Shown: positions 42,057 through 50,119 of the stretch, piece after piece
Numbering within the stretch: the first letter of the stretch is position 1
How the letters are laid out: each line of letters opens with the position of its first letter
NCBI RefSeq assembly: GCF_003096715.1
Contig: NZ_QEOL01000005.1
Span: 310,001-374,000, forward strand
Length of the DNA: 64,000 nt
Direction: 5' to 3'
From: Paraburkholderia silvatlantica
Lineage (GTDB): Bacteria; Pseudomonadota; Gammaproteobacteria; Burkholderiales; Burkholderiaceae
Notes under the pieces: generated by a model
Told to the model about the DNA's origin: nothing
Database searches by the model: none
The model's input: only the letters and a program-made list of their open reading frames with translations
Program-made: the position numbers and the translations under genes

Positions 42057-42084
42057 AAAAAAATGCCGCCGATGTTCCGGCGGC
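42057..42084 (-). terminator. Leftward intrinsic terminator downstream of the DUF3562 gene
   Basis: Read leftwards, GCCGCCG-GAACAT-CGGCGGC is followed by A and seven T residues. It lies 210 bases beyond the DUF3562 gene and just before the next leftward gene. Confidence 0.8.
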
Positions 42085-42293
42085 TCAACAGGGGTTGAGA
42101 CTATGGTTGCAGCAAAGAATTAAACCAGGCTTAAGAGGGGATGCACAGGGGCGGCCGGGTTGGCCAATGGATGCAGCGGTGCGGGCCCTCTGCGGGCGCG
42201 CACCGTTCGGAAAATCGTGACGGGGGGTGGAGCGGCCGGCCTGCTTGGGGCCGGCTCGAAGACAAGATGACAGACGGGGATTAGTGCGGGCGA

Positions 42294-42494
42294 TTAGTGC
42301 GGCTTCGTGCCATTTTGCCGCAATGTCGCACGCGTCTTGCGCGCGGCGAAAAGCGGCAGATAGTCCTGGATGCGCGCTTGCGCCCGATATTCATTGAGCG
42401 TGTCGGCGTAGATGCGCGCGACCGTTTCCTCCGGCGTGTTGGTTTCTTCGGCGATGGTATGGACGATCTCGGAAGCATCGGCGGTCTTCGGCAT
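42294..42494 (-). CDS. DUF3562 protein
   Basis: A 66-residue helical protein. The sequence EETNTPEETVARIYADTLNE followed by YRAQARIQDYLPLFAARKTR matches the DUF3562 pattern, a small family confined mainly to Burkholderiaceae with unknown function. It is soluble, with a basic C-terminus. A GGAG-type site precedes the ATG. It stands alone with a terminator downstream; no partner suggests a role. Confidence 0.82.
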   Translation of the reverse strand: MPKTADASEIVHTIAEETNTPEETVARIYADTLNEYRAQARIQDYLPLFAARKTRATLRQNGTKPH

Positions 42495-42676
42495 GACTTG
42501 GCTCCGGTCAGCGAGGAGGGTTGGAAGGCGGGTTTGTATTCAAGGATATCCGGGCGCGGGATACCAATTGAATCCGCCTATCGCGCAAAAAAGCGCTGCC
42601 CGCGGGTCGCAAGCGTGATTTGTCTGAGCGTTAGCACCCGGTCGCGCGAGCCCCGTATTTTCAGGACTTGCAGAGC

Positions 42677-42716
42677 AAAACGGCCACGGCGAGACAGAAT
42701 GTCCGCGCCGTGGCCG
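42677..42716 (-). terminator. Leftward terminator of the alkene reductase gene
   Basis: Read leftwards, an 11-base stem (CGGCCACGGCG/CGCCGTGGCCG) with a 14-base loop is followed by TTTTGC, 48 bases after the nemA stop. Confidence 0.75.
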
Positions 42717-42764
42717 CCTGGCGGCATGCGGCCATGGGCCGCGTGCGATCTGCTTATGTGATCT

Positions 42765-43826
42765 TTACGCCGCGCTTTCGAGCGACGGGTAGTCCGTGTA
42801 GCCCGTTTCGCCGCGCGCGTAATACGTCGACGGATTGGGGGCGTTCAGCGGCGCGTTCAATTCGAAACGGCGCGGCAGATCGGGGTTCGCGATGAAGAGC
42901 TGACCCCACGCGACTGCGTCGGCTTCGCCTGCGGCGAGCACGGCCTGTGCCGATTCCAGCGAGAACTTTTCGTTCGCGATGAACGGGCCGCCGAATTCGG
43001 CTTTCAGCTGGGGCCCGAGACGGTTCTCGCCAAGCGATTCGCGCGCGAACAGGAACGCGATCTTGCGCTTGCCGAGCTCGCGCGCCACATAGCCGAACGT
43101 CGCCGCCGGATTCGAATCGCCCATCGTGTGTGCGTCGCCGCGCGGTGCGATATGCATGCCCACGCGATCCGCGCCCCACACGTCGATACACGCGTCGGTG
43201 ATTTCGAGCAGCAGCCGCGCGCGATTTTCGATCGGGCCGCCATAGGCGTCCGTGCGCTGGTTGGTGCTGTCCTGCAGGAACTGGTCGAGCAGATAGCCGT
43301 TCGCGCCGTGAATTTCCACGCCGTCGAAACCGGCCGCCTTCGCGTTGACGGCACCCTGGCGGAATGCGGCGATCACGCCGGCGATCTCTTCAGTTTCCAG
43401 CGCGCGCGGCGTGACGAAACCACGCTGCGGACGCACGAGGCTCACGTTGCCTTGCGGCGCGATGGCGCTGGGCGCTACCGGCAACTCGCCGTTCAGGAAC
43501 ACAGGGTCGGACACACGGCCCACGTGCCATAGCTGCAAGAAGATGCGGCCGCCCGCGGCATGCACCGCATCGGTCACGATCTTCCAGCCTTGCACTTGCT
43601 CTTGCGACCAGATGCCCGGCGTTTCCGCATAGCCGACGCCTTGCGGCGTCACCGAGGTCGCCTCGCTGATGATGAGGCCGGCCGTCGCGCGCTCGGCGTA
43701 GTACTTCGCCATGAGTTCGTTGGGCACGCGCACTTCGCCTGCGCGTTGACGCGTGAGCGGGGCCATGATGATGCGGTTCGGCAGCGTGAGGTCGCCGATC
43801 TGGATGGGGTCGAAAAGCGTTGCCAT
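42765..43826 (-). CDS. nemA: Alkene reductase, Old Yellow Enzyme family
   Basis: A 353-residue FMN enzyme that reduces activated C=C bonds, N-ethylmaleimide and similar electrophiles with NADPH. LFDPIQIGDLTLPNRIIMAP at the start, LWHVGRVSDPVF, FDGVEIHGANGYLLDQFLQD (active-site His/Asn pair near residue 180) and DRVGMHIAPRGD are diagnostic of NemA/Oye. It lies downstream of an arsR-type repressor gene on the same strand, 111 bases away, an arrangement often responsive to reactive electrophiles. Confidence 0.92.
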   Translation of the reverse strand: MATLFDPIQIGDLTLPNRIIMAPLTRQRAGEVRVPNELMAKYYAERATAGLIISEATSVTPQGVGYAETPGIWSQEQVQGWKIVTDAVHAAGGRIFLQLWHVGRVSDPVFLNGELPVAPSAIAPQGNVSLVRPQRGFVTPRALETEEIAGVIAAFRQGAVNAKAAGFDGVEIHGANGYLLDQFLQDSTNQRTDAYGGPIENRARLLLEITDACIDVWGADRVGMHIAPRGDAHTMGDSNPAATFGYVARELGKRKIAFLFARESLGENRLGPQLKAEFGGPFIANEKFSLESAQAVLAAGEADAVAWGQLFIANPDLPRRFELNAPLNAPNPSTYYARGETGYTDYPSLESAA

Positions 43827-43937
43827 GTAGGGTCACCTTGTCTGCGGGCGCGGCCCGCGGGCTGAAAAGCGATAGGGAATCGACGGACGATGCATGTTCA
43901 GCAGAGGTTTCGTCGCTGAAGCATCACAACCGCGGAA

Positions 43938-44261
43938 TCACAACTGCGCGTTCATATGAGCGATAAACGCCTCGATGACCGGCTCGTTGCGCTTGAAGAA
44001 CACCCACTGCCCCACGCGTTTGGACGTGACGAGTCCGGCCTTCTGCAACACGGCCAGATGCGCGGACACCGTGGATTGCGAAAGCTCGCAATGCGCGTCG
44101 ATCTTGCCCGCGCAAACGCCGTTTTCGAGCGGCAGCTCCTGATCGCCAAAGTGCACCTGCGGCTCGCGCAGGCACGCAAGAATCTCGCGGCGCACAGGAT
44201 TGGAGAGCGCCTTGCAGATCGCGTCGACGTCTAGAGCGGGAGCGGTAGGAGGGTTCTTCAT
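43938..44261 (-). CDS. ArsR-family transcriptional regulator
   Basis: A 107-residue winged-HTH repressor. ICKALSNPVRREILACLREP is the N-terminal part, and CELSQSTVSAHLAVLQKAGL with VTSKRVGQWVFFKRNEPVIE forms the recognition helix and wing. Cysteines at ENGVCAGKIDAHCE and in ILACLRE could sense metals or electrophiles, although no classic ArsR CVC site is present. It probably represses itself and nemA. An inverted repeat 30 bases upstream is its likely operator. Confidence 0.85.
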   Translation of the reverse strand: MKNPPTAPALDVDAICKALSNPVRREILACLREPQVHFGDQELPLENGVCAGKIDAHCELSQSTVSAHLAVLQKAGLVTSKRVGQWVFFKRNEPVIEAFIAHMNAQL

Positions 44262-44290
44262 CGCGGCTGCATCGTAACTGTCCGAATCAT

Positions 44291-44310
44291 ATATCGGAAT
44301 TTTACGATAT
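44291..44310. promoter_or_regulatory. Likely ArsR operator
   Basis: ATATCG and CGATAT form a perfect 6-base inverted repeat separated by eight bases, 30 bases upstream of the arsR ATG in an AT-rich promoter stretch. Binding by the ArsR protein is inferred. Confidence 0.5.
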
Positions 44311-44513
44311 GGGCGATAACACTCATTTCAAGAGGGTTGTCGGCTGATCCGTGGGAACAAAGTGCGTCTCGTGGGAATAAGGTGCGTCACGGCGCTGGGA
44401 CCAGTTGCTCACGAAATGAGTCATACCTAAGCGTCCCCGCAGATTTTGGACGATTCGCATGATGACGGCTGGCGCGAACCTTGCCTTTGCATGGGCTCTG
44501 CATGCACGGACGA

Positions 44514-45206
44514 TCAGCGTTCGCCTGCTCGCGCCTCTGGCTGCGTCTCGCGTTCCGCGAGAATGCGTAGTGCGACTTCGGCTGCCGCCTTGATGTGCGC
44601 TCGGCAGGCGTGCGCAGCCGCTGCCCCATCCTTGCGCTCTATCGCTGTCATGATTCGGCCGATCTCTGCGAGCGTTTCCGGCAGCCGTCCCTCGCTCGAC
44701 AGCGACAGTGCGCGCAACTGCGAGTTGCGAATCAGCAGGCGATCGAGCATGCCCTTGATGAGCTTGTTGCCGCTGCCGCGCGTCAGCACTTCATAGAAGC
44801 GGCGCTTGATGTCGATGAGCTGATCGCGATCGACGCCGGCCGCGCGCAGTTCTTCATACACGCGACGCAATTCGGCGCGCTCGTCGTCGCTCGCCCTGGT
44901 CGCAAAACCCTCTCCAGCCAGCGCCTCGAGCGACCCGCGAATCTCGTAGATATCCGCCGCTTCCTCCATCGAAAGCGTCGCCACGAACGGCCCGCGATTC
45001 GGATGCACCACCACGAGTCCTTCGGCTTCCATCAGGCGAATGGCTTCGCGCACCACGCTACGGCTTGTGCCGAACGTCTCGCATAGCAAGCGGTCCGGCA
45101 GGTGATCGCCGGGCAGAAAGCGGCCGGACGTGATCGCCGTACGCAATCCCGCCTCAACCTGGCTTCGTACGGAAAGGGGCGTGACTTTGAGGGAATCGTT
45201 CTTCAT
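44514..45206 (-). CDS. GntR-family (FCD) transcriptional regulator
   Basis: A 230-residue regulator. The winged HTH covers residues 10-75 (GDHLPDRLLCETFGTSRSVV, REAIRLMEAEGLVVVHPNRG) and the FCD ligand domain the rest (IYEIRGSLEALAGEGFATRA, DIKRRFYEVLTRGSGNKLIK). It is divergent from an MFS/CMD/dehydrogenase operon, and two identical operators in between point to control of that operon by its substrate or an intermediate. The ATG at 45206 gives the normal length; the frame continues upstream through the operators and is rejected. Confidence 0.88.
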   Translation of the reverse strand: MKNDSLKVTPLSVRSQVEAGLRTAITSGRFLPGDHLPDRLLCETFGTSRSVVREAIRLMEAEGLVVVHPNRGPFVATLSMEEAADIYEIRGSLEALAGEGFATRASDDERAELRRVYEELRAAGVDRDQLIDIKRRFYEVLTRGSGNKLIKGMLDRLLIRNSQLRALSLSSEGRLPETLAEIGRIMTAIERKDGAAAAHACRAHIKAAAEVALRILAERETQPEARAGER

Positions 45207-45252
45207 CGGGTTCTCGCGTCGGAGCCGAAATTTTACCATAGCCGCCATATTT

Positions 45253-45271
45253 GCAGATTGACAGACAATCT
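45253..45271. promoter_or_regulatory. GntR operator, copy 1
   Basis: GCAGATTGACAGACAATCT, holding the inverted repeat AGATTG-N5-CAATCT, is present identically at 45302-45320. It is 47 bases upstream of the gntR ATG. Confidence 0.8.
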
Positions 45272-45301
45272 TCGAGGTGTCATAGTGCGCCCATTGAATT
45301 G

Positions 45302-45320
45302 GCAGATTGACAGACAATCT
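45302..45320. promoter_or_regulatory. GntR operator, copy 2
   Basis: This identical 19-base copy lies 49 bases from the first and 20 bases before the MFS ATG, so a bound repressor here would block transcription initiation or early elongation of the transporter operon. Confidence 0.8.
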
Positions 45321-45340
45321 GAAAAAATGGAGGGGACCCA

Positions 45341-46714
45341 ATGAGTAACATCAGTAGTCGCATGGACGCGTTGCCGATCACGACTTTCCACAAAGTCGCG
45401 GCCTGCGCGCTAGCTTTCGCGTATTTCTTCGAACTCGCGGACCTGAACACTTTCGCGTATGCGGCGCCCGCGATCGTGAGCCACTGGAAAATTCCCGTGC
45501 ACGACGTCGCGCTGATCACGTCGTTCAGTTTCGGCGGCATGTTCATCGGCGGCGCGAGCGGTGGCCTGCTCGCCGACCGTTTCGGCCGCAAGCGCGCGTT
45601 CATTTTGAGCATCCTCGTGTACACGCTGTTTTCGCTGCTCAATGCGATCTCGTGGGACGTGTTCTCGTTGGCCGCATTTCGCTTCCTGACCGGCATCGGG
45701 CTCTCCTCGATGACGGTGATCGCCAACGTCTACATCAGCGAGTTCTTTCCGGCCCGGTTACGAGGCAAGGTGATGGGGGTGATCTTCACGCTCGGCCTGG
45801 TCGGCATTCCGGCGACGGCGTGGGTCGCGCGTCTTGTCGTTCCCGTCGCGCCGTGGGCATGGCGTCTCGTGTTCGTCTGGGGAAGCCTGGGACTACTGGC
45901 GATTCCGTTCGCGCTGCGCCTGATCGAATCGCCGCGCTGGCTGTTGATGAAAGGGCGCTTTGACGAAGCCCGGCGCGCGCTTGAAAAGCTCGAACGCGCA
46001 GCGGGCCGGACACCTGAAACAGGCGCAGTCGTCAACGAACCGGCAACCAACGAAGCGGCCGCGCAGAGCAAGGCTTCCGTGCGCGACTTGCTCGCACCCG
46101 GCTATCGGGCGCAAACCATCGGCTTGTCGCTGATCTGGATTTTTCAGACTTTCGGCTTTTACGGCTTTGTCGCGTGGGTGCCGACGCTACTCGTGGAGCG
46201 CGGCTTTAGCGTCGCGCATTCGCTGGAGTACGCGAGCTTGATCGCGATCTGCAATCCCATCGGCGCGTGGCTCGCGAGCGGCGTGGTCGAGCGCTTCGAG
46301 CGCAAGTGGATCGTCGCCGTCGACGCGCTCGTGATCGCCGTTTCGGGCGTGGCGTACGGTCTTGCGCCATCGCCGGTGTTCATCGTGATCTTCGGCGCGA
46401 TGGTGACGATCACGATCCAGTTGATGAACGCAACGCTCTACATCTACACGCCGGAGTCGTATCCCACGCATCTTCGTTCGATGGGCACGGGCTTCTGCTA
46501 CGGGCTCGGACGCCTGACGAACGTCATCGGGCCGTTTATCGTGAGCACGCTTTACGTCGGCTTCGGCTACATGAGCGTCTTCACTTATATCTCGGTGTGC
46601 TGGCTTCTGGTGGCTCTCGTCGTTGCGCTGATTGGCCCGCGCACGACGGGCCGCTCGCTGGAGTCGGTCGCGCCTTCTGAAACTATCGTTCTGCAAAAAG
46701 GAGTGGAGTCGTGA
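45341..46714 (+). CDS. MFS transporter, aromatic/organic acid type
   Basis: A 457-residue major facilitator superfamily protein with about 12 membrane helices. The loop 2-3 motif GGLLADRFGRKRAFI (near 75-90), RLIESPRWLLMKGRFDEA after helix 6 and PESYPTHLRSMGTGFCYGLG near 375 are typical of sugar/aromatic-acid:H+ symporters, including NiaP-like ones. The substrate is not identified. It is the first gene of a three-gene operon, with GGAGGGG before its ATG and the second GntR operator 20 bases upstream. Its stop overlaps the next ATG region. Confidence 0.85.
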   Translation: MSNISSRMDALPITTFHKVAACALAFAYFFELADLNTFAYAAPAIVSHWKIPVHDVALITSFSFGGMFIGGASGGLLADRFGRKRAFILSILVYTLFSLLNAISWDVFSLAAFRFLTGIGLSSMTVIANVYISEFFPARLRGKVMGVIFTLGLVGIPATAWVARLVVPVAPWAWRLVFVWGSLGLLAIPFALRLIESPRWLLMKGRFDEARRALEKLERAAGRTPETGAVVNEPATNEAAAQSKASVRDLLAPGYRAQTIGLSLIWIFQTFGFYGFVAWVPTLLVERGFSVAHSLEYASLIAICNPIGAWLASGVVERFERKWIVAVDALVIAVSGVAYGLAPSPVFIVIFGAMVTITIQLMNATLYIYTPESYPTHLRSMGTGFCYGLGRLTNVIGPFIVSTLYVGFGYMSVFTYISVCWLLVALVVALIGPRTTGRSLESVAPSETIVLQKGVES

Positions 46715-47100
46715 AAGAAGATACCGCATTGTTTGAGAAAGGCATGCCGATTCGCCGCGAAGTGTTGGGCGCGGAATATGTCGATGCGTCGATGGAAAAG
46801 GCCGATGCGTTCATGATGGCGTTCCAGCGCGCGACGACCGCGTGGGCCTGGGGCTGGGCGTGGGGCGACGATACGCTCGACCGCCGCACGCGCAGTCTCA
46901 TGCAATTGGCGCTCCTGACGGTCGCCGGTCATACGAACGAACTCAAGCTGCATGTGAAGGGCGCATTGAACAACGGTGTGAGCGTCGAGGAAATCAAGTC
47001 GGCGTTGCTGCATGCCACGGCGTATTCGGGCATTCCACACGGCTTGAGCGCGTTCAAGGCCGCACACGAAGTGCTCGTGAACGAAGGAGCGCTGAAGTGA
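46711..47100 (+). CDS. Carboxymuconolactone decarboxylase family protein
   Basis: A 129-residue all-helical protein. RTRSLMQLALLTVAGHTNEL and NNGVSVEEIKSALLHATAYS with GIPHGLSAFKAA match the gamma-carboxymuconolactone decarboxylase/AhpD family. The CxxC redox pair of AhpD is absent, so decarboxylase-like or lyase chemistry is more likely. Its start overlaps the MFS stop by four bases and its TGA overlaps the GTG of the following gene, so the three genes are translationally coupled. Confidence 0.85.
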   Translation: MKEDTALFEKGMPIRREVLGAEYVDASMEKADAFMMAFQRATTAWAWGWAWGDDTLDRRTRSLMQLALLTVAGHTNELKLHVKGALNNGVSVEEIKSALLHATAYSGIPHGLSAFKAAHEVLVNEGALK

Positions 47101-48008
47101 GTGCCGGAGGCTTCAACAAGGTCGCGTTCATCGGCATCGGCAACATGGGCTGGCCGATGGCCGCTCGGCTCGTGGGCGCCGGCTTCAACGTTGCCGTCTA
47201 CGATGTCGCGCCGGGTCGTGCCGAACACTTCGTCGCTGAAGTGGGGGGCAGCGCGGCTGGCAGTGCGGAATTGGCGATGCGCGACGCCGACGCGATCATC
47301 ACGATCTTGCCGACCAGCCGACACGTGGAATCGTTGCTGACACCCCTCATCGGCACGTTCGCGCCGGGCGCGATCGTCGTCGACATGACGTCTGGTGTGC
47401 CTTCGATCACGCAATCGCTGGCCAGGCGGCTGGCGAGCGCGGGCTACGCGATGATCGATGCGCCGGTTTCAGGGGGGGTGCCGCGCGCGAAGACGGGTGA
47501 ACTGGCGATCATGACGGGCGGCGCCGCGACGGATGTTGAACGCGCGATGCCGCTGTTGCGCCAGATGGGCACGACCGTCACCGAAGTCGGCGAGATCGGC
47601 GCGGGGCAGGCGATGAAAGCGCTCAACAACCTCGTGTCAGCCGGCGGATTCCTGATCGGCGTGGAGGCGTTGATCATCGGTCAGCGCTTTGGCCTCGATG
47701 CCGGGAAGATGGTGGACGTGCTCAACGCTTCCACGGGCATGAACAACAGCACGCAAAAGAAGTTCCGGCAGTTCGTGTTGTCGCGTGCTTTCAACAGCAA
47801 CTTCGGGCTGGATCTGCTCGCGAAGGATCTCGGCATCGCGCTCGAAGTGGCGAATGAGGGTGGCGTGGCCGTGCCGTTCTCGTCGCTATGCCGCGAATTG
47901 TGGTCCGCCGCCGCGGGGGCGCTGGGGCATGGCAAGGATCACACTGAAATGGCGCGCTTCAGCGAAATGATGGCCGGCATCGAATTGCACGAGGACGGGC
48001 AGATCTGA
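47097..48008 (+). CDS. NAD(P)-dependent dehydrogenase, 3-hydroxyisobutyrate dehydrogenase family
   Basis: A 303-residue beta-hydroxyacid dehydrogenase. VAFIGIGNMGWPMAARLVGA near residue 8 is the Rossmann loop, MIDAPVSGGVPRAKTGELAI near 118 the substrate loop, and GAGQAMKALNNLVSAGGFLI near 170 holds the catalytic lysine. FGLDLLAKDLGIALEVANEG is also conserved. Relatives act on 3-hydroxyisobutyrate, tartronate semialdehyde or 2-hydroxy acids. I chose the GTG at 47097 because it overlaps the preceding stop as GTGA and lies nine residues before the nucleotide-binding loop; no in-frame ATG is near. Confidence 0.88.
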   Translation: MSAGGFNKVAFIGIGNMGWPMAARLVGAGFNVAVYDVAPGRAEHFVAEVGGSAAGSAELAMRDADAIITILPTSRHVESLLTPLIGTFAPGAIVVDMTSGVPSITQSLARRLASAGYAMIDAPVSGGVPRAKTGELAIMTGGAATDVERAMPLLRQMGTTVTEVGEIGAGQAMKALNNLVSAGGFLIGVEALIIGQRFGLDAGKMVDVLNASTGMNNSTQKKFRQFVLSRAFNSNFGLDLLAKDLGIALEVANEGGVAVPFSSLCRELWSAAAGALGHGKDHTEMARFSEMMAGIELHEDGQI

Positions 48009-48230
48009 TCTTGCCAATGGCCAGTTCGAGCGGCGTGCGTTATGAAAACTGTACGCTCGCCGTTCGATGGCTTCGGACTAGCCGTCCCTGCGAATATTCG
48101 GGACGCAGCGCTGAGCGTTAATCTTCCCCGACGGCGGCCGCGTCATTGCCGGTGTCGACGAATGAAAACCAGCTGCCTGCACGCGCAGTTGCGTAGCCTT
48201 TACGAACGGAAAATGCGCACGTCGCCACGG

Positions 48231-48655
48231 TAGGGCCCATGACCCGAACTGTCGAGGACGGCGCATTGATATTCGATGCGATTGCAGGTCCCGACCCAAC
48301 CGATCCCGCAACCTCGACGGTCCCCCCGGACGACTACCCGTCCCGGCTGAACTCGGGAGTCAGGGGTCTCCGGATTGGCGTGGTGCCCGGTTACTTCTTC
48401 TTTCACTTGCAGGCGGACGTAAAGCGGGCCGTGGAGCAGGCGCTGACGACGTTTGAAGATCTCGGGGCGCAATAGGTCGAAGTCGACATCAAACACCTCG
48501 AAGGCAATGTCTCCGCACATCTCGCCATCGAAGCTGCCGAGCCGAGCGCCTCTCACCAGAAATCATTGCGGGAATGGCCGGGTGATTACGGCGATGACGT
48601 ACGAGCGTTGCTGGAGGTCGGAGAAATGCTGCTGGCTACGCATTATCTTCAGGTC
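48231..48655 (+). pseudogene. Amidase remnant with in-frame stop
   Basis: From 48231 the frame reads GPMTRTVEDGALIFDAIAGP followed by DPTDPATS, the conserved post-catalytic segment of amidase-signature enzymes. A TAG at 48473 interrupts it, but the same frame resumes VEVDIKHLEGNVSAHLAIEA and EWPGDYGDDVRALLEVGEML with family-like sequence, then ends about 48655. The Ser-cisSer-Lys catalytic part is absent; a preceding KMRTSPR in another frame suggests a frameshift. It is a multiply broken gene fragment, perhaps once part of the adjacent operon. The remaining sequence from 48009 to 48230 and 48656 to 48858 shows no gene. Confidence 0.75.
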
Positions 48656-48858
48656 TCGTCGAAAGCGCGGGCAACACGGTGGGCGAGGCGCTCGAAAGCC
48701 GCACCGCGTTTTCGAGTCGCGCCCCGAAGCGCGAGCGGCAGGCCGTCGCGCCGGACCATTTTGTTACACCTCTTACGGCGCTCGGCCTATGGTGTTACAA
48801 AGCCCTTTCACTTTGGCCGCTATACTCCATTCCGTCTCAAAAACGTAAGAGAACAACT

Positions 48859-49293
48859 ATGTCGAAGAAAATCATCCAGATGGTTGCCGTCGCTGCTTTG
48901 ACTGCTGCGGCCTCGCTGCCGGCGTTCGCCGGCGATATGAACAACGCACTGGGTGGCGCGCTCGGCGGCGTCGCCGGCGCGGCTTTGGGCGGCGCCGTGG
49001 GCGGCAGCACCGGCGCGGTGATCGGCGGCGCGGTGGGCGGCGGCGCAGGTGGCGCGGTCACCTCGAATCGCCGCGAGCGCACGGGCGCCATCATCGGCGG
49101 CGCGCTCGGCGGCGGCGCAGGCACGGCGGCGGGCAATGCCATGGGCGGCCGCACCGGCGGCCTGATCGGGGCGGCGGTGGGCGGCGGCGCAGGCTCGGCG
49201 CTCGGCGGCAATGTTTCGCGTTCGAACTCCTACGCCGACGACTATTCGCGCGGCTATCACGGCAAGCACCACAAGCACCGTCACTACGACTAA
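48859..49293 (+). CDS. Exported glycine-zipper protein
   Basis: A 144-residue protein with a signal peptide (MSKKIIQMVAVAALTAAASL, cleavage after AFAG). The mature region is dominated by glycine-zipper repeats such as GGALGGVAGAALGGAVGGST and GGALGGGAGTAAGNAMGGRT, which pack as membrane-inserting helices, and ends in a His/Tyr-rich tail GYHGKHHKHRHYD. Such proteins sit in the outer membrane or periplasm of many proteobacteria; the function is unknown. A TATACT -10-like element lies about 30 bases upstream of the ATG at 48859, which I chose because of the signal peptide. Confidence 0.85.
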   Translation: MSKKIIQMVAVAALTAAASLPAFAGDMNNALGGALGGVAGAALGGAVGGSTGAVIGGAVGGGAGGAVTSNRRERTGAIIGGALGGGAGTAAGNAMGGRTGGLIGAAVGGGAGSALGGNVSRSNSYADDYSRGYHGKHHKHRHYD

Positions 49294-49329
49294 GCACGGC
49301 TTGCAGAGGCGGAACGTCTGCACGCCGCC

Positions 49330-50016
49330 TCAATCCTGCCGCGCTTTGCGTCGCCATGAGCCGTGCGGCAGCTCCTTGCCGCGTTCGGCAGCGTTGAGCG
49401 CGGCGCGCAACTGCGTGTGATTCAGTGGAATGCAATAGGCCGGTTTCGCGCGCTCGAAGCGCCAGCTATCGGCAAGCGAGCCCGCGTCGAACACGTCGAA
49501 ATCGAGTTGTGCGTGCAACGCGGCCACGAGCGCCTTCGCCGCTTCGTCGTCTCCCGCAACGGGTAGCGCACGCCGTCCGCCTTCGACAGGCGGCCGCTCT
49601 TCGCGCGGCAGGTCGTACGCAAGAATCGCATTGAACGCCTTGACCACCCGGGCGCCAGTGAGCTGCCGTGCAACGCGCTCGCTCGTGGCCTCGCGGTGTT
49701 CGTCGAACGCAGCGATGGCGCCGTCGCGCGCCGGGTAGTAGTTCATGGTGTCGATGACGACTTTGCCGGCGAGCGTTTTGACCGGTATCTCGCCGAGCGC
49801 GCTCAGCGGCAGCGCCGAGATCACGATCTCGCCGAACGCGGCGGCTTGCTCCAGCGTGCCGATCCCGCAGCCGATCGCCGCCGCCTCTTCAGTGCGCGCC
49901 TTCGGATCGCGCGACGAGAGCATCACCTCATGCCCCGCCTGCGCAAGCAGTTTGCCCAGCGTCGAGCCGATCTCGCCCGCGCCGAGAATGCCGACAGCCA
50001 ATCGATGTTCGTTCAT
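49330..50016 (-). CDS. NADP oxidoreductase, coenzyme F420-dependent type fold
   Basis: A 228-residue protein. VGILGAGEIGSTLGKLLAQA at the N-terminus is the dinucleotide-binding loop, SSRDPKA follows as NADP-phosphate contact, and IDTMNYYPARDG plus GARVVKAFNAI are conserved in the F420-dependent NADP reductase family. Most Burkholderiaceae lack F420, so the true substrate is probably another oxidant. It is divergent from a LysR gene across 103 bases, which likely controls it. The ATG at 50016 places the loop at the right distance. Confidence 0.82.
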   Translation of the reverse strand: MNEHRLAVGILGAGEIGSTLGKLLAQAGHEVMLSSRDPKARTEEAAAIGCGIGTLEQAAAFGEIVISALPLSALGEIPVKTLAGKVVIDTMNYYPARDGAIAAFDEHREATSERVARQLTGARVVKAFNAILAYDLPREERPPVEGGRRALPVAGDDEAAKALVAALHAQLDFDVFDAGSLADSWRFERAKPAYCIPLNHTQLRAALNAAERGKELPHGSWRRKARQD

Positions 50017-50119
50017 GGGAAGCCCCGTGGTTTGCAATGGAGGCCCCAGCGTAGCGCCGAAACTCCCATGCGATAATCAGCCATTCTGGTGAAACACTTG
50101 AAATAGCGGATTTCCAATC

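Noticed and set aside
49330..50016. True F420-dependent enzyme
   Set aside because: F420 is absent from most of this bacterial group; the call rests on fold similarity only.
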